Shown piece by piece: positions 13,925 to 24,090 of a stretch of DNA of 64,000 nucleotides. This DNA is from Zygnema circumcarinatum (taxonomy: Eukaryota; Streptophyta; Zygnematophyceae; Zygnematales; Zygnemataceae): positions 1,717,607 through 1,781,606 of the forward strand of contig CM074809.1 of NCBI GenBank assembly GCA_037447605.1, in the 5' to 3' direction. Both the position numbers and the translations under genes were made by a program. Under the pieces are notes generated by a model, which was given only the letters and a program-made list of their open reading frames with translations, made no database searches and was not told where the DNA came from. Within the stretch, counting starts at the first letter, position 1; every line of letters starts with the position of its first letter.

Positions 13925-14041
13925 GGTGCGATCATACCTAGGCTACTACGCTGGATCCCATCAGAACTCCACAGCTAGGCGCCTGTGGGCTGGAATAGTA
14001 CTGGGATGGGTGATCTCCCGGGAAGTCCCGGTGTCGCACCC
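13925..14041 (+). rRNA. 5S rRNA-like sequence, near full length
   Basis: About 117 bases matching eukaryotic 5S rRNA from end to end: GGTGCGATCATACC at the start, GGATCCCATCAGAACTCC, a recognisable internal control region with GGGATGGGTGATCTCCC GGGAAGTCC, and a closing CGCACC that pairs with the 5' end. Several internal positions (for example around AGCTAGGCGCCTGTGGGCTGG) differ from the usual plant sequence, and the copy sits in a fold-back repeat. It may therefore be a mobile or pseudogene copy rather than an expressed 5S gene. Confidence 0.72.
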
Positions 14042-14498
14042 ACATCTGTTTTTGCCTTTCATTCCATATGTACTTGAAATAGCTCCGCACTTTTGCTTTT
14101 ACCAAAAATGTAAAATAGTTCCATCTTTCTTTCCTTTCCAACAGAATTGGATCTTTTCCACTAAGGTATGTGAGACTTTACAACATCATACATTCAATGT
14201 TTCGAATTATTTTTTAAATATTTTTGTGATTTCTTTAGAATTTTCGAGGTTAAACCCTTTGGTCAAATTGTTCTGAACCATTGGACGTCGGCCATTGCCA
14301 TCGGCTGGTTTTCCAATGGTTCCACTACCGATACTTGCTACCTTACAATGAAAATTTAATGTTCTGAAACAAAAGTGCGGAGCTATGTCAAGTGGGAGTG
14401 GATGTGGCATTGATCTCGCGATGGGGATGCCATCAAATGTCCATGGACAAAATCAGCATGGGGAACCAAAAATGGTACACTGGAAAGGCAAAAGTGTA

Positions 14499-14630
14499 GG
14501 TGCGACACCGGGACTTTTTTTTTCCGGGACTTCCCGGGAGGTCACCCATCTCAATTCTATTCCGGCCCACAGGCGCTTAGCTGTGGAGTTCTGGTGGGAT
14601 CCAGCGTAGTAGCCTAGGTATGATCGCACC
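14499..14630 (-). pseudogene. 5S rRNA-like pseudogene, interrupted copy
   Basis: Inverted second copy of the 5S-like sequence, read from 14630 down. It shares the same variant positions as the copy at 13925 (for example the CTAGGCTACTACGCTGG block), so both derive from one founder. Near its 3' end a run of nine A residues plus a short duplication of GTCCCGG interrupts the molecule (plus-strand 14515-14530), and the internal control region has further changes. It is unlikely to yield normal 5S rRNA. Confidence 0.7.
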
Positions 14631-14706
14631 TCGACACAGCTGTACCAACATTATATTATGTATTTTTTAATCAATGGTTGGCAACCATTGGCAACGGTTC
14701 GACATC

Positions 14707-15538
14707 ACCAGAATAACTAGCAACGTGCATAGTTATTGCTTGCTTCCATGTTTTGGCCAAATGAACTATGCATGCCTCGGGCACCACCCCCCCCATGTTC
14801 GCACATTCACTCTTGGTGCAACGGTAACATTGAAAGGTCCATTTGTTGACCGTCCGTCCGATCGATGCCCTCCCCTCCCTCCTGTAGTCCTGTTCGGCCC
14901 AAAGCAGAAGCAGGCCAACTCCCGCCCTCTAGGCGCACCTCCCTCCCTCCGTTTTGCACGCGGCACCGACTTACCGTACCGTACGGTACTGCGCCCGCCC
15001 GCCCTCCGGGGAGGGAGCGCCACGTGGCACCTCGCGGGCCGCGGCAATGTCGACAGCCGCCGCCCGAAGCGGGAGGATGCGACAGGCCAATCTGTACGGA
15101 AACAGCGACCATCTCGCGTGGGCCAGTCACATGTCGCCACGTGCCAGCTTGTCGGCCAGGTGCGAGGGAGCTGAATGCTGCCAGCTGCCGCCCGGCGGGG
15201 AATTTTGGCGTGTTTTGGGCGACGAGGATTTTTTGTATGACGTGGCGTAATTCGATTGGGTCTGCAGATTCTGTCAGATATACCTCATTTTCCGATTCGG
15301 GTACGAACAAGAAACCCGAAGTTCGAGAGGCGCCAACGGCCGTCGTTCACACTTGAACCGCAGGCGACACAGAAAACTGAACCCTGATTGTCCGCCCTAA
15401 ACTCCTCATGCACTCTTGCCGTACGGTAATCCTCACCCCTACGAAACCCTAAAGCCTAGTCCTTAAACCTAAAGTCTCCCCCCCTAACCCTAAAACCCAA
15501 CCTATCCCAAATCCCCCACCTGAAACCAAATGAAACCA
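14707..15538. other. GC-rich intergenic spacer with telomere-like motifs
   Basis: No gene recognised. Around 14980-15180 the sequence is GC-rich with several CACGTGGC and CCACGTG cores (G-box/ABRE type) and a GTACCGTACGGTAC palindrome. From about 15435 to 15515 there is a degenerate series of CCCTAAA-like units resembling the plant telomere repeat or telo-boxes, ending next to the inverted-repeat element at 15547. Long open frames here on both strands are GC-rich noise with no recognisable domain. Confidence 0.45.
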
Positions 15539-15546
15539 AAAATCAA

Positions 15547-16480
15547 GGGTAGTGATATTTCCACCCCTTTTTTGGATCCAAACACCCCTTCCCGGCCGGG
15601 CAGATTTCAAAAAGGATTAAAAACGGAAAATGCTTTTTTCACACCTTTTTGGAATCGATACCCACCCTCCATCGGCAGATTTTGTTTTTGCGAAACAAGG
15701 AAATAACCCGTCACCCCATTTTGAATATCCCGCCTACCTGAATTTTTTTACGCTTGCGGTCAATCGCAGCCGTCGATTCCCTCGCAGATCGCAACATATT
15801 TGCTCTGCAGCCGGGCTCGGTCACAGCGAATGGCACGTGCCCACGTATCCCGCCAAACTCGTCTAAAAAGTTGGTCCGTACAAATATCGTACGGTTGCAA
15901 CTTTGAGGAACCCAATATTTCGTACATTGCGAGCTTGGACCAATCAAAGTTTTCCATGTCAAAAATGTAACACGTGGCAGATGTTGACTGGCTGAGAGCT
16001 GACAATGCACGAGATCTCGGGCCGAGGGACGCGCGCACTCGCAAGTGCGATCCGGCTTTGGCGGGACTCGTGGGCGCTTTCCATTCGCTAAGATCGAGCC
16101 CGGCTGCAGATCGAACGGTGATCTGCAGTGGTGCGATCTGCGAGGGAAATCGACAGATGCGATTGACACGCACGTGTGAAGGACGGACACCCGCGAACGA
16201 TCTCGTGGCGGACGGATCTTCCGCTCCGAGCGGATTCGGGCAGGCAGATATTTCTTTTCGTCAAAAAAAAAATTCAGGGAGGCGGGATACAGTATTCAAA
16301 ATGCGGTGACGGGGTATCATTTTCCTTGGTTAGCAAAAATAAAATCAGCCGACGGAAGAAGGTGGGTATCGATTCCAAAAAGCTATGAAAAAAGCATTTT
16401 CCGTTTTTAATCCCTTTTGAAATCTGCCCGGCCGGGAAGGGGTGTTTGGATCCAAAAAAGGGGTGGAAATATCACTACCC
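15547..16480. mobile_element. Non-autonomous TIR transposon (934 bp) with 8-bp target duplication
   Basis: The ends are perfect inverted repeats beginning GGGTAGTGATATTTCCACCC, and the arms stay recognisably inverted for about 300 bases on the left (to about 15860) and about 430 on the right (from about 16050), with indels. Shared arm blocks include CCCGGCCGGGCAGATTTC, AAAACGGAAAATGC and GGAATCGATACCCACC. The element is flanked by identical AAAATCAA at 15539-15546 and 16481-16488. An 8-bp duplication is typical of hAT and P-type elements. No transposase is encoded, so this is a MITE or fold-back derivative. The right arm carries an extra segment around 16180-16260. Confidence 0.85.
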
Positions 16481-16488
16481 AAAATCAA

Positions 16489-17338
16489 AACCCCTTGAAT
16501 CCGCGTTAATACCCACCCGCTACCGACCTATACCCCTAGCTCCTAGTACGGACAGGAAGTGCCGCCGCCCCCGTACGGTCATAGTGTCTGACGGCATATC
16601 GAAAAGACAAGTGAGGCCACGTCAGCGGCGGCGGCTCCATTCGTCGTCTAGCGGCGTCCGGCGATCTCACTCTTGCGCCGACACGGATTGCCCGCCGATC
16701 GGATCGTCCCAGCTGGCGGCCACTCGCCCGGATCCACCCAGTCCACCCCCCGCCAACCACAGTTCGACATCTGGCAACGGCTCTCCACGTGTGTCACAAA
16801 TGTCCAATAGGAGCTTCCCGTGACACGTACGTCCAATCACGTGCCCCCCGCAAGCCCTGCCCGCACGTGGGTTCCCTAGTGGCAAGCGGCCCTGCGATTG
16901 GTTCTCGCGTCGCCAGCCAATCAGACCTGCCGGCGCGACCAGCGTGGCGGGCCGCCATTGGCCTCCGCCTAAAGGCGGCGGCGGCTGGCTTGCCCTTCGA
17001 GCGTCCCCCCCGAGAAATGTCGGCGCCGGACAATGAATGTACGGCGGTTTTGGCCTCTGCCCTGAATTAACGGGCAGCGGCGGCCCCGCCCAGGGCCGGC
17101 CGCGAGGCCAAGCCGGGCAGATAGATTTTTTGGTGTCAGGGTGCCGCACGTGCGGTACCAGATATTGTCCGTACATAAGTGTGTTTTTTTTCTGACCTCC
17201 AGGTCTACCCATCCGCGCCTTTTGCCACTGTTCGGCCTCCGGGCAGCCATGGAAACCTTTCTTCCATGACCGCGATATCTGCCCAAACCCCGAAGCGCGA
17301 ACGGGCGCAGTGTGAACGGGCCCGGAAGTGGGCGCGCC
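16489..17338. other. GC-rich upstream region of the CRF-like gene
   Basis: No gene recognised. It is rich in CpG and contains repeated CACGTG/CACGT cores (for example near 16786, 16817, 16839 and 16864) and several CCAAT-like ATTGG motifs (16897, 16956). It reads as an upstream control region for the AP2/ERF gene that follows. The 272-codon minus-strand open frame across it has no recognisable domain. Confidence 0.45.
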
Positions 17339-17344
17339 TATAAA
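17339..17344 (+). promoter_or_regulatory. Putative TATA box of the CRF-like gene
   Basis: TATAAA sits in a GC-rich context, followed about 30 bases later by a pyrimidine-rich region that would suit a transcription start. It is the only clear TATA element upstream of the AP2/ERF coding region at a plausible distance, given the leader intron. Assignment is by position and motif only. Confidence 0.5.
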
Positions 17345-17369
17345 GAGCGACCGTCGCCCCTCCCACTTC

Positions 17370-18424
17370 CTCCCGCCGGGAGCTCTCAGGCCCCGCAGCT
17401 TCCATCCCTCCCTCCCTCGGCCTTTCCCTCTCCGCCTGCCTGGCACTACTTCTGAAGCCGGGGCTGCTGCTTGTGCTGCTGCCACATCGCCGGCCTTCGA
17501 GCTTCCTTACAGTATTCTGCTTTGCTTTGCTTTGCGCCTCGGAGGAGGAGGACGCGAAGGCAGGGGAAATTTGTTGGAGCTTCCTGACTTCGTTGGCAAG
17601 GTGAGGTGGCGGAAGTGGAAAGAACTGAAGTGGGCTGGTTGATAGGGCCTGGCGGCCAATTGGCGACATTTGAGAACGGTTCTGAGGGCCGTTTCTTTTC
17701 GCATGATATTGGGAGGGGGCTGCCGAGGGGCTTTGAGGGCGGAGGGCAGTGAACACCGTAGAAGTACAGTTAGTATCCTCCTATAGCGTGTTGGACGAAC
17801 CTGCAATTGCAGGGGACGGGTCTTGCCATTTGATAGCTTGCTGATGAACCACGTGGCGGCAGGTTTAGAAGAGCCAATTGCCTAAATTTTGAAACGTAAT
17901 ACCCAGAACGAGTGTTCTGTGATTTTTCGCTGTTATTATGTATCTGGCCCTTCTACTGCTGGGCCCCATATCTATCCTGTGCTCCCTCAGACGCCCCCTT
18001 TTTCCTTTCTTAGGATCCTTGAACCGCCAACAAGTTTTTCTTACCAAAAAGCCCCGTCTGCTGTTTTATGGGCTCCTCGACCCCCTATAAACACTTTTCG
18101 TAGATGCGCTTTTCTTTGCTTGACGCAGTGTTGGGTGGCAATTACGCCCAGAAGGATGGGATAGTCATTAGAATTCAGCCGTGCCAGCAGAGGCAGTCGC
18201 TGGTATTTCCGTTGCTGCTGTGCATGTGCGGAATTCACTTGTTCACGCCTGTGGGAGATTGCTTCATTTGGTTGGCTTTTTCGGCAGGCAGCGCTTTTCT
18301 TATTCTTGAATTGAAGTTGATGACATCGAGCGTCTTTCGTTAAGGTCGCTTTTTGGGTTATGGGAATGACTGTCAGCTCACATGTTTCTTCTGTGTGGTT
18401 TGAATCACAGACTTCGACAGAATC
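17370..18424 (+). other. 5' leader of the CRF-like gene with an intron
   Basis: The leader begins near 17370. A good donor GTGAGG follows position 17600, and a good acceptor, after TTTGAATCACAG, ends at 18410, so an intron of about 810 bases is likely inside the 5' untranslated region. The remaining leader exon is 14 bases before the start codon at 18425. No coding exon is recognisable here. Confidence 0.55.
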
Positions 18425-19843
18425 ATGGGGCTCCAAGAATGGCACTCCTTGCTATCGTCAGATGATGAAATGGTGGGTCCTAAGTGTATTGTGGAGAAGG
18501 GCGGAGCTGAACCAGGGAGATCACCCTCACCTCCTCTTCTTTCGGGAATAAAGATAGCCATCAAGGCAGGAAGGGTGGTTCTTTTCAACACAGATCCCGA
18601 TGCAACGGACGATTCCTCGGACGATGAGTCGTTCAACGGAGCCGCTGCACAACGGCGTCGGTTGTCATACAACCAGGGATCAAAGAAAAGGAAAGCATCT
18701 GTATCAATTGCCCAGAAAAAGGCTGCAGCTTTGGCTACAATGGAACGATTGCACTGTCGTGATGGCAGCAAGACGGCTGAGGCTATTCATACGGAAGAAG
18801 ATTTTCATTGCAGAAACGTGTACAGTAGTGGGGTGCTTCTCACCGAAGACGTGGATGATGGAACTGGGAGAGAGTCTGTGGAATGGGGTCCGGGAGAGCT
18901 TGCAGGCGATCCGCCGCTCGCTGCAGTGTTGCCAGAATGCATTCCTGATCAGGATGTAGGGTGTCTTCAGGATGGTGAGGGAGGGATGGGTCAGGAAGAG
19001 ACTGGAAGTATAAGGAGCAGAGGCAAGGCGGGGGCGAGGGAGCAGGCAGATAGCAAACGCTCAATGAGAGGATCGACCCGCATGTATCGAGGAGTGAGGC
19101 AGCGACCTTGGGGGAAGTGGGCGGCTGAGATTAGAGACCCTGTGAGAGGAATTCGAATCTGGCTTGGCACTTACGACAGCGCTGAGACTGCAGCACGATC
19201 GTACGATGCAGCCGCCCGGGCAATCAGAGGACCGCATGCACGCACAAACTTTCCTGAGGAGGGAGGAGTTTCTGTAGAGGGGGGGGTTTACCAGGGGAGC
19301 GGAGAAGCGTTACCTGTGCCGGCCGGAAGAGGGTGTGGCAATGCTGAGGGTGAGAATGTGAGCAACGGAGATGCTTTTATAGCTTCTCTTTGTTCTTCTC
19401 GGAAAAGGCAACGGCGGAGCTTACCGAAGCAGAAGAAGGTTTCTCGGCCTTTGTGTAAAGAGGAGGTGACGAAGGCAGTGGAGGAGTTAGAGACGGTAGC
19501 CGTGCAAACCCCTCCCACAGTAAATGAAGATGAGACTGCTGAAGGGAGTGAGAAATCCGTGTTCTCTGAGTGTGGACTATCTGGTTTGTCGGAGGAGTGG
19601 GAGGAATGCCAAAGTCTGTGTGAAGACGGGCCACTTTGGGACCTACCAAGCAACGAGGAATTTGGTGACCTGCCAAGCAGCGAAGAATTTGGTGAACTTA
19701 TGCAAGGGGATGTGCCTGATGACCTTTTCCATTTGCCTCTGGATGACGATGAGAGCTGCCTCGGGTTCATGGCAGACATTGATGACATGCTGCTTCTCGA
19801 CGGATGTGGCGACGACTTTTTGGATCTTCCTTGTCCCCTTTAG
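18425..19843 (+). CDS. CRF-type AP2/ERF transcription factor
   Basis: Single-exon gene of 472 residues. The AP2/ERF DNA-binding domain lies at about residues 220-278, with [39 protein letters not shown] and [11 protein letters not shown] and D at the ERF-diagnostic positions place it in the ERF rather than the DREB branch. Upstream, residues about 49-75 contain [14 protein letters not shown] followed by a basic RRR, matching the CRF motif of cytokinin response factors (ERF group VI). The C-terminal part is acidic with a short internal duplication (DLPSNEEFG / DLPSSEEFG) and an acidic-hydrophobic end, as in activation domains. Basic KKRK and KRQRR clusters could act as nuclear signals. The start is the first ATG after the leader intron acceptor. 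Target genes and hormone response are inferred from the family only. Confidence 0.92.
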   Translation: MGLQEWHSLLSSDDEMVGPKCIVEKGGAEPGRSPSPPLLSGIKIAIKAGRVVLFNTDPDATDDSSDDESFNGAAAQRRRLSYNQGSKKRKASVSIAQKKAAALATMERLHCRDGSKTAEAIHTEEDFHCRNVYSSGVLLTEDVDDGTGRESVEWGPGELAGDPPLAAVLPECIPDQDVGCLQDGEGGMGQEETGSIRSRGKAGAREQADSKRSMRGSTRMYRGVRQRPWGKWAAEIRDPVRGIRIWLGTYDSAETAARSYDAAARAIRGPHARTNFPEEGGVSVEGGVYQGSGEALPVPAGRGCGNAEGENVSNGDAFIASLCSSRKRQRRSLPKQKKVSRPLCKEEVTKAVEELETVAVQTPPTVNEDETAEGSEKSVFSECGLSGLSEEWEECQSLCEDGPLWDLPSNEEFGDLPSSEEFGELMQGDVPDDLFHLPLDDDESCLGFMADIDDMLLLDGCGDDFLDLPCPL

Positions 19844-20298
19844 TGGCATACGCTCTCTGAGCTTTCTCTTCTCAGTTTTTTTAGGTTGAGTAGTTCTCTC
19901 CTTCGGGAAGGGTCATAGAGCCCTTGATCTATTTGTCTTGATTTATCACGGGTCTAGCAGGAGGCAACTATCATAGCTAGAAGTCCTTCTTAGAGTGACC
20001 CGTATTGTAAACCAGTTTTGACCGTTTACGTTCTGATTTCCGAGAGTTAGCTTTTACATTCCTTCTTCGAATTTAGTGTAGTGTGCGCACTTTCCTATTG
20101 CAGGTTCCCATTGTAGATTGGTGCCTGATTCATGGCACGGCAGGGTCCTGTTGCAGCAGGATGTGGTACAAGAAGTCGGACAGGTTACTGTTTTGGGGCA
20201 GCGAGTTGTTAGACTATAATGCGGCGGTTTCGGAAGTGGTGGCAACCATCCTTCCAGTATTACAGCTACGTGTGACTGCTTTAGTCGGTAGCTGAAGC

Positions 20299-20304
20299 AA
20301 TAAA
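20299..20304 (+). terminator. Polyadenylation signal of the CRF-like gene
   Basis: AATAAA lies about 455 bases after the stop codon, in a context suitable for 3' end formation. It is the clearest such signal downstream of the gene. The cleavage site would be about 10-30 bases later. Confidence 0.5.
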
Positions 20305-21019
20305 AGGCTCTGTGAACATTCTGCACGTATTCAGTAGTTACTACCATATTGGTGGTCAAAAGGAAGAATATTTTGCCGATTTTTCGCTTTGCTGAATGCC
20401 AGCATGCCCATGCCAACGCTAGCGCTGTCCAGTCCCCGAAGCCTTTGCAAATGTGTCCGACATGGTTCAGTTCAAAGGAGGACGTGCATGCATGCACATG
20501 TTCAAACATTCTGACGAGAAATGCAGCTGCCCGGAGCATGCTTTATAGGTTTGGTCCGTACATGTAACAAACAAACAAGTTCGTACATAAGAGCCACCCA
20601 CAATATCACACAGTGCACTATTCCAGATTCAACGCGCCTTCATCAGGCAAAATTCTGTGTAATATTTCGACTTTTCGCATACAAAGAGTCAGCAGCAACC
20701 TTGCTGAAAAACAAGCAATTGCTGAAGAACAAGCTTTTGCCTTGAATCCTAGAAAAAAAGAAAAAAAGTTTCTGCCTCCACTTTTGGTTCTGATGAACTT
20801 CAATGGCAGCAGAAATCGCACCTACCAATAGTTAGCTTGTGAATGCCCACACACTGCCTAATTAACCAATTCCACCCATCTCCTGCAGTAGACAATATCG
20901 ACAAACCCACTTAAGGGAAACACTCTACGATAGAGGAGTGAACTAGAAGATGAATATGTACAGGAAGCGCGAGAGAAAGCCGTCGCGGGATGATCGAAAA
21001 CATTTTTGACAGAACAGAT
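20305..21019. other. Spacer between convergent genes
   Basis: Interval between the polyadenylation signal of the CRF-like gene and the stop codon of the minus-strand gene ending at 21020. I see no gene or repeat in it; it presumably holds the 3' untranslated region of the minus-strand gene. The short open frames here lack recognisable features. Confidence 0.5.
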
Positions 21020-23691
21020 TCACCTTCTCAAGAAGCTAAGAATGATGCGGCTTGATGTCCACATAGCCAGCAGCGCGCCGCGTACAATGATGGGATTTCT
21101 GTACATGCTGCAAATGATCAAAAAGGAAATTCGTTCAGAAAATGCACGCAAAAGTGCATGACATTGAAATAGGAAGCCATTGGAAGCCATCTCCCCATCT
21201 CCCCATCAGCACAACCAAGAGTATCTGACCCTTCTAATGGGGCCAAACGTCCAGAAAGACACTAAATCCCTACAGCCCCACCCCCCCCTTCTTCTCTCAC
21301 ACTGTGACTAACCTCAATATGTTACTTTGCAATACGTGTTCTGCAATAGCCCACGTTACTCAAGACATTGCAGATTCACAGGAAGCGAGGGATACACACC
21401 TGAATGCAGTGGTGGCCCAAGATCCGGTTGTGTAAAAAAATTTACCCCAGTCCCAGAACCTGCGGAAAGTACTCTTCACCCGAAGCTCGGCCAAGGCATA
21501 GCCTAAAGCTGCCAACCAACAAAAGAAATTGTCATCAATCAACAGTTGTTATCAATCAATCGATTGTTATCATCTACAGCCCAACTCAAAGCGGCAGAAA
21601 ACAGAGCTTCTAGTCAATTGACTCTACCAATAGAACGACTTTAAAAAAGTGCCGTATTATTGAACGATCACTAGAAAAGAAGCCTTGCTGCATCCGCCGA
21701 TAGTAACTGGGACGACGTTACTTAAAAAATTCGTTCAACGACCGGAAAAAACACGACGACTTCGATACTCACCCTCTTGCAACTGTTTTGGCGTCATATT
21801 CTGCACACAAAAGGATTCGAAAGTTCTCGTCAGAAGGCTAGTGGATAAAGGATCCATGAAATTTCTTCAGAAAGCTATCTCCGCAAATTCTTAAGAGAAG
21901 GTTCACAGGCTTTCACGTCTGATCCCTCAGAAAAGAACATAAGGTAGCGGGAGTTAAATTGTAGGGATCTTCATCAGGTGGAGGGAAGAACAGGCAGCTC
22001 ATGCATCAATTGGAATTGCCTCTCAGTAAGAGCTACTGTGATGCAGGGAGTCCAAACATCAGTTCACGGAGCTGAATTCAAGCTGACTGAATGGGATAAG
22101 TCATTTTGGAAGGCAAGATTAGAGAACCACATACACACGAAACCTAAAACAAACATCCAGTTCGAACAGTGTAAGGAGTACCTCTGTGTCTGGGTGAACC
22201 ACAAGGTAACGTGCGACGAAGTTGGCCATCGCATCAACTACATCCTCTCTGCCAACTACTGCATAACCTGAGCCATCAAGCAAGTCTGTGTGCGAGTCCT
22301 CCAATTGTGTACTGTACATGTCGTTATCGGTCACCCATAACCACCAACTCTCATCCTCAACATCCACATTCACCTCGTATCCATCTGCACAAACACATAA
22401 GAGTGCAATAATCTCAGAATATAGTGCCTCAAAATTATTCCGAGACATCTTGAGAAAAAACATTGACTACACAATTGGTGTAAGCAAAACTTTAATCACA
22501 AGGCTGCTAGTCAACCCTTTTAGCTGAAGAAAACGCCAAAACAGATAGATACGTGTATCATTTCACTTTATCGGACTCTGGTAAAAAGCACTCCCACTGA
22601 GAGTTACTGAAAGAATCAAGCGCCCAAAAATGACCCAAGCCTTGAAAGGTTACACACTTATGTCTTATTTTCCGAGAGAGTGATGCCATGTCTTGACATT
22701 AACGAAGCAGATAGATAGCAATTGCTCAGGACTTAAACTAATAGCTTTCATAGAGTGAAGTTTAGCACAATCTGGCAAGGTCAATTTATGTTGCTCATGC
22801 AAAGCTTGAAAGATTGGTGGGTGGTTCCTTTCCAAAGATTACAAGTGTTGCGCAAAACTAGCAAAAAAGCATGGGCGAGCCTTGCCTTTGTCAGAGAAAC
22901 GCGTTATCCCTTGCACAGATGGCTCTCCCCTTATCTCTGGCGGCAGTTGCAGTTGTTCTAGAAAGTCTGGGGAATTGACCTTTTTCTCGAGCTGTTCATA
23001 GACCTGCCGACGACGATTCCAGGAAGCTTTGCCATGAATTCAGTGAATCGGGAAAAGACTCAGCTTATCCCTATACGCGAAATGATTTCTTTGTTGATGT
23101 ATCAGACCAGCAAACCTAGCCTTGGGAAACAGATAAGTACCGTTAATGCGATTCTTTGAATTCAATCCTCTCTCCAAACTAAGACGCCTATCTGATGAAA
23201 TTACGAGCACATGCACATTCCGACGCTCGTTCTCCGCAATTCGCTAGACAGGCAGGGGAAGCTTGCGAGTCATGTCACCCCTTTCAGTAGCAACGCATTT
23301 CTTGCGACTTCCAAGCCCCGGCAGATATTAAGAATAGTACAGCATCCTCATAGAGTAACTTGCAATGTCAGGCATGTTCGCTTGGCCGATTCAATGCCAT
23401 GGGAAAAAGTAAAAGACATACATTAGCTGTTCCTTCTGGCGAATCTAGCTCGTGACTAAGCCATTCGACTCCGGCCTGATTCTTCTGCAGCTCCAGGAAA
23501 GCGTTCCTATACTCCGTGAGAGTGGCTTGCAGCCTCCGGTTCTCCCACCTCTCCCGCGCCAAAGCGGTCTCCGCCGCCTGCGCTTCCGCCTGCAGCATGG
23601 CCGACCCCCGGCTGCGAGCCGCGCGCGACTGGATGCCCGCCCAGGCCGCGCCTGCGAGCTCGGCCACGGCCGCAGCGCCCTCCACCGCCAT
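21020..23691 (-). CDS. Conserved plant protein of unknown function
   Basis: Exons in transcription order: 23691-23422 (start MAVEG), one unresolved exon, 22384-22182, 21800-21773 (28 nt), 21508-21400 and 21107-21020 (stop TGA). Phases agree from 22384 to the end. The N-terminal exon is Ala/Arg-rich and likely coiled coil (AQAAETALARERWENRRLQA). The C-terminal half reads GYAVVGREDVVDAMANFV, MTPKQLQEAL, RRFWDWGKFFYTTGSWATTA and MYRNPIIVRGALLAMWTSS. This strongly resembles a plant-specific family I recall as uncharacterised, with a KxRKAWDxxK...SWxATA...YxNP...WTS ending; no function is known to me. The missing exon, within 22385-23421, must run from phase 0 to phase 1. One minus-strand frame (about 22840-23010, YEQLEKKVNSPDFLEQLQLP) is a candidate. 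Confidence 0.75.
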
Positions 23692-23904
23692 GGCTGCCCT
23701 CGCCCTCTCCCTCGCCCTCCTCGGCCTCTCCCTCGCCCTCGCCCTCCCTCCCGGCCGAGGTCGCCAGCCGATACCGTACCGGCTTAGCGATACGATATCA
23801 CGGGACTGCACCTATTTACAGCAACCAACCACGAGACGCCATGTGTAGAAATGATAGCGTGGCGTTATTTGATTCGTCCAGTGCGTGAGGTAAGACGTGA
23901 CAGC

Positions 23905-24060
23905 TCGGTGGAGCCCGGCCGTTGGGGCATCCGCATGCCATGCGGTCATGCCATGTCGTGCCATGGCATGCACGGGGGCATGGATGCATGGGCAGCATGG
24001 AGTCATGGCATGCATGGCAGGACGCGGTATGGTATGGTATGGTATGGCATGCCGCATGCG
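23905..24060. repeat. GCATGC/CATGG-rich low-complexity tract
   Basis: A run dense in overlapping GCATG, CATGCC and ATGG units, ending in four GGTAT units at about 24025-24045. It lies between the start of the minus-strand gene and the hAT-like element. It is palindrome-rich and has no coding signal. Confidence 0.6.
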
Positions 24061-24090
24061 CCCTGGAGGGCGGAGGGGACGGGACGGGAC

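Larger units (their letters stand above)
13825..14706. repeat. Fold-back element with two inverted 5S rRNA-like arms
   Basis: A palindromic block of about 880 bases. Two 5S rRNA-like sequences face each other (13925-14041 plus, 14499-14630 minus). Inside them, an inverted pair shares TAGCTCCGCACTTTTG (about 14082-14097 and 14367-14382). Outside them both flanks carry related CCAACCATTGG / CAATGGTTGG sequence plus an AT-rich run, and both edges contain ACCGTTG. Boundaries are approximate and I could not define a target-site duplication. Plant Cassandra retroelements carry 5S sequence in direct LTRs, and some SINEs have 5S-derived heads; the inverted arrangement here fits neither simply. Confidence 0.65.

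Noticed and set aside
14807-15356. Overlapping open frames of 160-170 codons on both strands
   Set aside because: All three frames are open because of high GC content; translations are Arg/Pro-rich noise.
16667-17485. 272-codon minus-strand open frame
   Set aside because: GC-rich promoter sequence of the CRF-like gene; no recognisable domain and no supporting splice or codon signal.
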